This document shows positions 55,177-64,000 of a stretch of 64,000 nt of DNA, in pieces. Below the pieces are notes generated by a model. The model saw only the letters and a list, made by a program, of their open reading frames with translations, had not been told where the DNA came from and did no database searches. Within the stretch, counting starts at the first letter, position 1, and each line of letters starts with the position of its first letter. This DNA comes from Polytrichum commune (Eukaryota; Streptophyta; Polytrichopsida; Polytrichales; Polytrichaceae): positions 41,912,001 to 41,976,000 of the forward strand of contig OX485806.1 of the NCBI GenBank assembly GCA_950295325.1, given 5' to 3'. A program made the position numbers and the translations under genes.

Positions 55177-57823
55177 TCTTTTCTAATACCTCTGAATGAG
55201 TATGTTCAACAATGATATGAGATGCACACCTATATTACACAATGGTCTACAAGTTGACTAAAGTGTACACCAACGAAAAGTGTACCCTAAACCCTCCTTC
55301 CACTCTATTACTCAATAAGACATAGAGGTTAACTAAAAAAGATAAAGAAATATAGTTGTAAACATATAGATCAAAACATGAAACAAAGACTAAGGAAAAC
55401 TAAACCGAAAAACTAAACCAAAAAATTAAAGATGATAAGTATAGAATATCAATACGTTTTTTAGAATTACAAATAATAAGAAGATACATTGGAAGAAGAA
55501 TGGAAGAATTAAAAAATGAGAAGATAGACTGGACGAAGAATGGAATAACCCAAAAAAGGCTTGTGCATAAATTATGGACATCATCCTATGTTTTAGGTTC
55601 AAATCAAACATCAAACCCCAAGAAATCCGGGGCCATATCCAAAGTGGCCACTCCCATATGAAATATGAACCATTTGGCATGCCGAGACTCAACCTGAAAC
55701 CAATGATTTGAGGTCAAATTTATAAATTCAGGTTGAATGTAGCTAAGCATGAAACCCAAACATTGCATGCCCTCATTCAACCTGAAGCTATCAACTTGAC
55801 CTCAAATCAAATTTAAAATCCCTAGGCCTTGTCCAAAGTGGCCATATATGCCGAGACCGAACATGAAATCTAAGCCGTTGGGCATGTCGAGACCCAAATT
55901 AAAACCAATGATTTGAGGTCAAATTTATAACCATGGTTATAGGTTCCTCAACCACGGTTATAGGTTATTTTTGTCAAAAATATTGTCAAAATATTTCAAT
56001 ATTTAGCTCTACACCGCGGTCATAGGGCATGTTTCACCACACAAAATTTCAATATTCTAGAAAACTTACCGCTCACCGCTCACTGCTCGCAAAATAGCTT
56101 TTCCCACCCATATTGTACTATTTTGCAACAAAACCTGATACTAAGGTGAAGGGAAAAGACAGATGCAAATCCGTTCGCATGAATGGGGGGAAGAAGGGGG
56201 ATCCCGATGCCATTGGCACGGAACTCAACCATTTCTCATACACATGGCATTGTGGATGAAGAAGCCATGGACAAAGAGAGGGACAAATAATAGAAAAATC
56301 CAAATAAGGAAAATGAGGCACGGCTACCAAAGAATTGTAAACCCTTAACGTTGAACAGTGGTACTATAAAGGTAAGAGAAGGTCGGTGAAGGGTCATTTT
56401 GTGAGTAAAGTAAAGGGATGCCCAAAGAGTAGAGAGCACGAAAGAGAGGAAGAAAAGGGAACTGGAACGCACACATGAATGAACCAGACCAAAATACAGT
56501 CTCCATAATCGATCCATGAAAGAAGCGTAAAAAGATAAAGAGAAGGACGAGTTTCAGCAATTCGAAACAGAGGAGACGGAGAGAACTAAAGAAGAAGAAG
56601 GAAACGTGCATAGAAGGAAGAGGGACCCCATTAGACTCGCAGACTACGTGTGCAGTGGATAAGGGAGGGTTGAATCTGCAGTCAATAGACGAAGAAGGGG
56701 AAGACAGTGGTTCACAAACACCATCTATGGCAGAGAGCGTGCATCGCAACAGTTTCAATCAGAGCAGGTCCCGCGAGGGGAGAAGGGAGAATTCGATGAA
56801 TACCGTAAGTTTGTCGTAAAGCTTATATGCACAAGGGGTACTTCAAGATTTAGGTTTATGGGAATATGACACATGAAATTCAATTATCTAAATATGGGAG
56901 AGAACTTGCAAAGAATAGGGCAAACAATATATGGATAGGGCTAAGGAAACAAAAAGGAACCTTGAGTGGGAGACATGCACCTGGGTGGGTTTGACACCCA
57001 CCTGCCTGCATTATAGCAAAAAACCTTAGTTGGTTATGGACTAAAGAACGACCCTCTCGGATTCGAGAGGGTCTTTCATTGAGGGATTGAGGATAAGATT
57101 TTGAATTCAAGGTTGTATATGTTCAATGTGTAGATAAGGCAAAGTTGTGTGGACTAGTTCGGTTGATAGTGTCGGGTAGGACATAAGGACCATATTTTGA
57201 ATTCAAGGTTGTGTATGTTTTATGTGTAGATAGGTACAACTTGTGTGCACTAGTTCGGTTGATAGTGCCGGGTAGGACATAAGGACCAGATTTTGAATTC
57301 AAGGTTGTGTATGTTGTATGAGTAGATAGGGTAAACTTGTGTGGACTAGTTCTCCTGATAGTGTCGGGTAGGACATGAGGACTAGATTTTGACTTGAATG
57401 TTGTGTATATTGTTAGTGTAGTTGGGTTCAACTTGTTTGGACTGGTTCGGTTGTGATGGTGAAATAATTGGGTATGGACTAGAGAAGGACCCTCTCGGAC
57501 CCGAAAGGGTCTTCAGTTGAGGGCTTGAGGACCAGATTTTGACTTGAATGTTGTGTATATTGATTGTGTAGTTGGGTTCAACTTGTTTGGACTGGTTTGG
57601 TTGTTCTAGTTTGAGGGCATTAAGACTAGATATTGACTTCAAGGTTGGCACTTTATGTGTGTAGTTAGGGTCAACTTGTGTGGAGTAGTTGGGTTGGGAT
57701 GTTGAAATATTTTGGTGTAGACTACAAAATGACCCTCTCGGATCCGAGAAGTCTTTTCTTTAAAGCATGTTGACCACATTTGACTGCAAGGTTCTAAAGC
57801 TTGAATGTGTTGAAATTTTGCAG
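55177..57823. other. Geneless spacer with repeat fragments
   Basis: No supported gene. A direct repeat aaccaatgatttgaggtcaa occurs at about 55698 and 55903. An inverted copy of the AGCGG-headed repeat lies at about 55980-56091. Open frames at 56118-56758 on the minus strand are hydrophobic, overlapping and without motifs. From 57050 the palindromes of family B begin, embedded in imperfect repeats of the phrase agggcattaggaccagattttgacttcaagg. Confidence 0.5.
55980..56091 (-). repeat. AGCGG-headed dispersed repeat, copy 5
   Basis: On the minus strand gcgagcagtgagcggtgagcgg is followed by AT-rich sequence with cctatgaccgcggtg, matching copy 4 at 35008. Confidence 0.55.
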
Positions 57824-58290
57824 GGATCACCATCCATAGATCTCATTCTTTCGGAGGAGCCCTCAATGGAGAACCATAATGTTCCATTGGCGGTTCCTAT
57901 GGTATGAAATGGGGCATTGCTTCATCTCTTTTGTCAATAGATGTTTCATTTATTCGAGTTCCCTTCTTTGTTGTTCCTTGTAATTTTAGTCGTTGCCTAA
58001 TATTTTGGTGGTTACCCTTGTAGAATGATGCACAAGTTGCAACCGACTTTTTGTGTCCTCTTGATGAGTCCAACCCAGAGGAGACTGAGCTCTTGATTCG
58101 GAGATCGCAAAAACAAGACTCTAATGTTGTGATTCACTGGCTTCGAATGAAACCTCTTCATAAGTCGCGTTTCTCTATCCCATTGTGCCGCTTGTGATGT
58201 CTTCCACTTGTTCGTCCCATCAACGAGGTTGATGTCGCTTGGTTGGAAAATGAGTCCGTCATGGGTTACCGTGACGGTGACCGAGCCTTG

Positions 58291-58307
58291 TAGGGTTTAG
58301 GGTTTAG
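58291..58307. repeat. Telomere-type repeat inside the ParB exon of locus 4
   Basis: TAGGGTTTAGGGTTTAG lies where the sister locus 3 reads a strand of the ParB-like domain. It breaks the frame. Confidence 0.75.
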
Positions 58308-59569
58308 AACCTTGTTGTCTCTCCCTACAACAACCTCAATGAGGTACTCGATGTCTCCGATGACATCCACAATTCTTGGAGTTCCTTATGGCAAGATGCT
58401 AATGAGGAATTCGACGCCATGCTCCAAACTGACCCTGACCTTGAACACCTTTGTGGCAAGGTGTTCTATGTGTGGGAGGGTAATCACCGTTTGTCGGCTT
58501 GGTGGAGGCACACTAATAAGCATCATTCACTAGATAAAGGTTGGCATATCTCTGTTGACTGTATTGTCGTGGATCCAAGAAATTGCACCGCCGTCTTCTT
58601 GAATGCCATGAATGACATCAATTGGTAAGTTCAGGTTTCTTTCCCTTGTTTCTTTTCCTTTTCTGTTTTCCTTTTATGTTTCATTGTTTTTGGGACCCTC
58701 ATTATTATTATTTTTAGGTCCACGGAGCACGATCATGTTAAGGACAACCTCCCCGCCAAATTGCTTCGCATTCATACATTTGCAAAAATGAAGCTTGAGG
58801 ATTTCAAGGACTTCATTTTTGTTGACGACTACAAGATGTGCGAGGCTAAGATGGAGAAAAATCTTACTTGGTATCCCCTCACATTGGACATCTTCGTCAA
58901 GTTTTTATACAAGGTAATTTTTCTTCTCGCTCTAGTTTTTTCCTTTCTCATGTTTTGTGCATTTATCCTTACACACATTTATGTTTGTTTTAGAGAGAGA
59001 TCTCCAATTCGGCGGATACTGCTGCACGGTTATACCGTGAGGCCACTCCTGAGACTCTAAGATCTGCTCATGGGATTTGGGATGCTATGACAAAAGCCCA
59101 GGATAGATTGATCAAAAGTATTCGATCTTGGAGCTTTGAAAAATTCAACTCCGTCGCCCACAAGGACAATGGCGATGACTTCTTCCAAGAGGTACTCCCT
59201 GCACCTCTTTAATTTTTGTTTGCTTCCACCTTCGTGCTTTTCTACTTGTGCTTTATGTATATTCCCTTACATTACACTATTCATTTTTGCAGATTGACCG
59301 TCATTTTTCCACCTTCCTCGTCCCGGATATGACTATTGAGAAACTGCAAAAGGTGGCAACTACACATGTGGATGCTTCCTTTAAGGCTAGATGGCTTCGG
59401 TGGTGGAATTCCCCCGCCGAGGTCAAAACCATAAACAAGTTCCCCTCTTCTCTTCCTCTTCGCGAGAAAGCCCTCGATGACTGGCTTCACAAAGCTTCTT
59501 TTTGGGCACATGTGCTCCAATACCTTATACTTTTTAATTTGTTCTCTTTCACTCTTTGTCATTTCTAAC

Positions 59570-60360
59570 TGTATGTTTGTTGAGGGTGACATTGCCTCAT
59601 TTCAACCTCGAGGGCATTATGACTATATTTTGACCTCAAGGTTGTAAAGCTTGTAAGGGTAGATAGGCTCAACTTGTACGTAGTAGTTTTTTTGATATGT
59701 TGTATTAGTTGGGTATGCACATGACCTCGACCCTCTTGGATCTGAGAGGGTCTTCGTTCATAACAATAGGACTAGATTTTGACTTCAAGGTTGGGAAGGT
59801 TTGATGTGTAAATTGGTTCAATTTCAGTGGACTAGTTTGGTTGATAGTGTGAGGGTAGGGCATTAAGACCAGATTTTGGCCTCAAGGTTATGAAAATTAT
59901 ATGTGTATATAACGTGAATTTGTTGTGGACTAGTACGGTTGATAGTGTTGGGTAGGACATTAGGACCATATTTTGACTTCAAGGTTGGGTACATTGAGTG
60001 TGTAGTTAGGGTCATGTTGTGTGGACTAGTTTGGTTGTGATGTTGAAATAGTTGGGTGTGCACTAGAGAACGACCTTCTCGGATCCAAGAGGGTCTTTTG
60101 TTGAGAGTATTTAGACCAGATTTTGATTCCAAGGTTGGGTGCCTAGAGTGTGTATATAGGTTCAACTTGGGTGGCCTAGTTGGGTTGTGATGTTGAAATA
60201 GTTTGGTGTGTTCTAGAGGACGACCCTCTCATATCCAAGAGGGTCTTTTGTTGAGGGCATGAGGACCAGATTTTGCCTTCTATGTTGGATACTTTGTATG
60301 TTTAGTTAGGCATTAGGACCAGATTTTGACCAGAATTCTAACTTCATGTTTGTCTCATTT
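59570..60360. repeat. ~150-bp imperfect repeats in intron of locus 4
   Basis: Recurring phrases are gaccagattttgacttcaaggttggg, gtggactagtttggttg and gttgaaatagttgggtgtg, each cycle ending with a family B palindrome and gggtcttttgttgaggg. Related units occur at 57080-57790. Confidence 0.7.
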
Positions 60361-62800
60361 TAGTTGGAGAAAGGGGTTGAGGGTGAGATCGCCTCATTTG
60401 AAAATGAATGCTCCATCGACATCGCCTGGGTTTCTACGGAAGATCTTTTGCAACCTGCTCATTTTGTCGAGCATTGGAGGCTCATTTTGTGGGACAAGGC
60501 TTTTCGGGTGTATTTTGATGACAAGGGAGTCTTGAAATTCACCAAAGGACTCGATCTCATGGAGTTCGAGGAAGGTCCCATAGCTATCAAACGCGTTACT
60601 TACCGGTAATCATTTTTCTTCTTCTTCCTTTGTTTGTTTTCATTTTTTTAACTCCATTTATTTGTTCTCATGTTCTCCAATGTGTAAGTACATTAATCGT
60701 GAGCTTGTCGTAAAGAATGCTATACTTTCTTTGTCCTTACCGTCATTCCTTGACGACTGGATCAATGACAACTCAAATCTTTGTATGTACACGACCATAT
60801 AATTTGTAAAATTTCCATGCGTGCATTTGGTGTCTGGTGGTTGGTACTTGGATTGTTCTCGTGGATTCGTTCCCGATGTAGAAGAACCCCTCTACGACAG
60901 CCTCACTTCCTCTGCCCCTAAGGTAATTGAATTGGAAGAAGAGCTGGAAGAAGATGAAAATCCGGCTCCTCCCACCAATGACAAGGAGGTTGAATTGGTG
61001 AAGGCTAAGGGCAAAGGCAAGAGGGTGGCCTCCAATCAAGTTTCCACCCGTTTTTTCACCAAGGCCTCCGTTTAGCGCACTACAGCTCCAGCTACCACGG
61101 TTGTCGGAAGTCCAACGGCAACTCCTTCTGCCCTTGCTCGGGACCATGTTCCAGCTCATTTCCATAGCGGTGTCACCATTCCCTCCGTGCCGCGCAAGAA
61201 GAAGGCCGTTGCCCCTGATACCTCCCCAACTTCTTCTAAGAAGTCGTTTTCTGTCTTTTTGATTGAGAATGTCGACATGGGGGACCTCATAGAGGATCTC
61301 ATGCGGTCTAAGGTTCCCCCTCCGGTTTACCGCCACATCCAAGAATTCCTTACTAAGGTCAGTGCGACATTATTCTGTTTACCCGTTCTTTCATTCTAAT
61401 TCAACACTTGTTTTCTTATATTTTTCTTTGGATTTTTAATTTGCAGGTTGGAGCGGGTTGTACTCGTCCTAATAGCAAGCCTAAGGTGCACACTGGGTTT
61501 AATATACTCTTCGTAGATGTGTTGGAGAACCTTTCTATGCTGAGCATCTCGTCATCATCGTCGGATGTTCCTCAATGGAACAAACGTTCTTCGACTTACT
61601 TTGAGGTTTTGTTTGCCTTTGCAAACGCCAACCTCCATGACAACGGCGTTCTTGTCTTTGCACACGCCTCTGATCCTGATGTGTCTAGATCCATACATAA
61701 CTAGGCACATACAGAGGACTTCTATGTTGCCGAAGATTGGTTTGGCATGAATGACCTTGACCTCTAATCGCCCATTAATCCATCTGATTTGGTAATTTCT
61801 TTCTTGCCTCATCATTTTCTATTCTTATCTTTTTTTTCCTTGCATTTTTGTATTCCTAATTCTACCCTTTTCATTTCTTGCAAACTCGCAAGTTCTTCAT
61901 CAAGGTGCTCGTGTGTAAGGAATCTGTTTTGAATGTCCGGACCTCGGACTTCGAAGACATGGGTTACAATCTCAAAAGAGATGGTTGGCTCAATAGCTTC
62001 GCCGATTCGAAGAACCAGTCGATGAGGAAAGACGGGGTGCCTTGGAGAGGTGCTCCTGAAAAACGCCCCGAGTTTTTCTCCATCATTTTCTCCTCCTTCA
62101 CTGACAAGGACGATATTATCATGGATTGGTAATATGGCGTTGGTTGGTTTTCAATCTCCTTCTTCTTCATGTCTTAGTTTTTTTATGTTTTGCTTTCTTT
62201 TATGTTCTTTCTATTTCCCAATCATTCCCTTATGCTTACCTTCTCGCATTTTGTTCTTCTAGGAGGTTCCATCATTGCATGTCGATCCATTCAACGCCAT
62301 ATTGTGGCGCTTGAATCGGATATCGACATCTTCAAGTCCATCCTCCTCCCCATGCATGAGACTGAGCAAGAACACACTTCTCAGGATGCTACCCCAAAAC
62401 GAGGGTCGGTTTTTGCTCCTCCTCCCCGGAAGATGGCAATGCACAATTTTCATTTGTTATGTGCGTAAGTTTGTTCTTGGCTTCTAACTTGCTTGCTTGC
62501 ATTTCTATCTTCTCGATTCCGGATTTTTGGCATGTGCTATTTTTTTTTGTTTTCTAGTTCTATGTTTTCTGAGTTCATATTGAGAGCCCGATTCGTGTCC
62601 TTAATGCGGACATGTTTACAACCCCTTCGACAACATTTAAGCTCCTTTCGTATCCTGCTGACCTTGCCCATATTTTGGATGAAGTACCGTCCCCACCTCC
62701 TAGTCGCACCCGCCCTTTCAACAAGCTAGTTTTGGATTTCCTAGACATAAAGGCCGACCATGGTGAGGATAGTGATAGACATGGTAGTCCAAGTTCTTGA

Positions 62801-63090
62801 CTATGCCTCGTGCATTTGGAACCTCCATCTCCTATGTATTGTTTATGTTTAAGTTTTTTATAATTTCATTTGTTGAATTTTCATTTCCTTTTTTCAAACC
62901 ACATTCAACTCCTCCTTCATCTTATTTTGTTGTTTGATTTCAATTGCTCTTGAAGGTTCACAGCTTGTATTTGTACATATGTTCAAGTAGTTGGTTGATA
63001 GGTTCAACTAGTTTGTTTTTTGGCTGGAATTTGACCTTCTCGGAACCGAGAGGGTCTTAGTGTAGGAATCAAGAACGAGATTTAAGATAG
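62801..63090. other. 3' flank of locus 4
   Basis: T-rich sequence without a gene. One family B palindrome lies at 63033-63056. Confidence 0.4.
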
Positions 63091-63490
63091 GTTCGGGTGG
63101 ATGGGGTTGTATTTTTTTTGGTTGGGTTCATATTTCTCATGTTAAGGTGTTGTGCAATGTAGGGCCCTCTCGGTTCCGAGAGGGTCCAGGGGTTGGGGGT
63201 TTACACCACATTTTTGGGTGTCTAAACAAGTTGGGTTTGACGGGTTGAATTTTTTTTTGTTGGGTTGATATTTGTCAAGTTAAGGGGTTGGACTATGTAA
63301 GGACCCTCTCGGTTCTGAGAAGGTCCAGGGGTTGGGGGTTTGCACCACATTTTTGGGTGTCTAAACAAGTTGGGGTTGACGGGTTGAACCTTTTTTTGTT
63401 GGGTTGATATTTGTCAAGTTAAGGGGTTGGACTATGTAGGGACCCTCTCGGTTCCGAGAGGGTCCATGGGTTGGGGGTTGGGGGTTGGGC
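63091..63490. repeat. ~138-bp tandem repeat carrying palindrome B
   Basis: Three units share gggttgatatttgtcaagttaagg, ggaccctctcggtt and ggttgggggtttgcaccacatttttgggtgtc. Palindromes start at 63163, 63301 and 63440, so the period is 138-139 bp. Confidence 0.85.
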
Positions 63491-63764
63491 ATTATAGCCA
63501 TAATGTTATATTTTGCATCCCCGGTCATTATGTGGTGTACTAGCTAGGATCCCCTAATCAAGTTAGGATTGAGCCCATTAATCTAATGCATTCAAAGCAT
63601 ATATCCTACCAATTATGGTCACATCCCTGTACATCTTTTTCACATGTGAGCGCTCCAAGCACATGCACTCCAAGCACAATGAAAGATTTCCAAGCACAAA
63701 TATTATGCTACTCCATCCTGGTGAGTGTTCATACTCTTCATCATAGTGATTCTTCTTTATTTTT

Positions 63765-64000
63765 TGGCCACATTCTCAACTTTGAATCATAAGATGAATG
63801 TTTGTGTTTTTTTGGATGCTTTCACTTTGGAAATGAGACTAGATGTGTAGGCCAAATTCTCAACTTTGATTCATGTGATGAATGTTTGTGTGTTTTTGAT
63901 GCTCTCACTTCCGAAATAGGTCTAGATGGGTAGGCCAGATTCTCAACTTTCAATCATGTGATGAATGTTTGTGGTTTTTTGGATGCTCTCATTTCCAAGA
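63765..64000. repeat. ~83-bp tandem repeat running off the window
   Basis: ttctcaactttga recurs at 63773, 63857 and 63940, each followed by tgatgaatgtttgtg and ggatgctctcact. The third unit is cut by the window end. Confidence 0.85.

Larger units (their letters stand above)
57824..62800 (+). pseudogene. ParB-like + methyltransferase-like protein (locus 4)
   Basis: Inferred exons: 57824-57901, 58024-58624, 58718-58913, 58994-59191, 59293-about 59510, 60364-60605, 60689-61357, 61447-61791, about 61880-62128, about 62264-62465 and about 62612-62800. The ParB-like domain (58180-58620) has VFYVWEGNHRLSAWW, with Glu replacing Asp of DGNHR. GGWYLDC is at 60838-60858. The methyltransferase-like part holds ILFVDVLENLSML where motif IV should be (no DPPY), HDNGVLVFAH, VPWRGAPEK and a shortened motif I, with GGSIIACRSIQRHIVALESD after the intron. 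Lesions: stops at 58195-58197, 58291-58293 (within a telomere-type insertion), near 60800, 61073-61075 and 61702-61704. An 850-bp intron or insertion (59511-60363) is full of family B repeats. It is probably inactive. Confidence 0.7.
57050..63465. repeat. Dispersed palindromes of family B
   Basis: About ten copies of a 24-bp inverted repeat with half-site GACCCTCTCGG, two central bases, then CCGAGAGGGTC. They start at 57050, 57488, 57731, 59729, 60072, 60222, 63033, 63163, 63301 and 63440. Arms are perfect or nearly so; the centre varies (AT, AC, TT, AA). They occur upstream of, in one large intron of, and downstream of ParB-methyltransferase locus 4. Confidence 0.9.

Noticed and set aside
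57123-57651. Thr/Ser-rich minus-strand frames
   Set aside because: They follow the imperfect tandem repeats (gaccagattttgacttcaagg units) and have no conserved motif.

Overview
The window looks like nuclear DNA of a plant-lineage (streptophyte) eukaryote. The evidence is spliced genes with short GT..AG introns, TTTAGGG-type telomeric repeats inside the sequence, a methionine-tRNA type primer-binding site beside a plant-style LTR, and Ty1/copia, Ty3/gypsy and MULE-like transposon proteins. The species cannot be named from the sequence. There is no operon structure, no rRNA gene and no convincing functional tRNA gene.

Layout. 1-0.6 kb: edge of an unrecognised minus-strand gene. 0.8-1.7 kb: array of 16 copies of a 20-bp palindrome, TTTGGGTCG-NN-CGACCCAAA. 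1.7-5 kb: AT-rich, geneless. 5-13.7 kb: an intron-bearing locus with a ParB-like/DGQH domain, a methyltransferase-like region, an acidic and proline-rich tail, and an FCP1-type HAD domain; its introns carry more of the palindromes. 14.4-18 kb: a decayed copia element fused to a piece of a gypsy element. 18-39 kb: four copies or fragments of a MULE-like transposase gene (zinc-ribbon/GCM-like region, DDE-like core, SWIM finger), all damaged, with a second ParB-methyltransferase gene (24.0-29.5 kb) between them. 40-55 kb: a third ParB-methyltransferase gene split by an 8-kb gypsy-type LTR retrotransposon with a perfect 5-bp target duplication; three solo LTRs of the same family lie in and around it. 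57-63 kb: a fourth ParB-methyltransferase gene, flanked and invaded by a second palindrome family (GACCCTCTCGG and its complement). 63-64 kb: tandem repeats.

The most interesting content is the four-member family that joins a ParB-like N-terminal domain (DGNHR/DGQH motif) to a beta-class DNA-methyltransferase-like C-terminus (degenerate DPPY box, then xGPxEK, then a TxGxS SAM-binding motif split by a conserved intron). I do not recognise it as a described plant gene family. Two of its members sit inside fields of perfect short palindromes. Most copies carry premature stops explicable as C-to-T changes, consistent with silencing and decay of methylated DNA. All joins, frames and motifs below were read by eye; no database search was possible.
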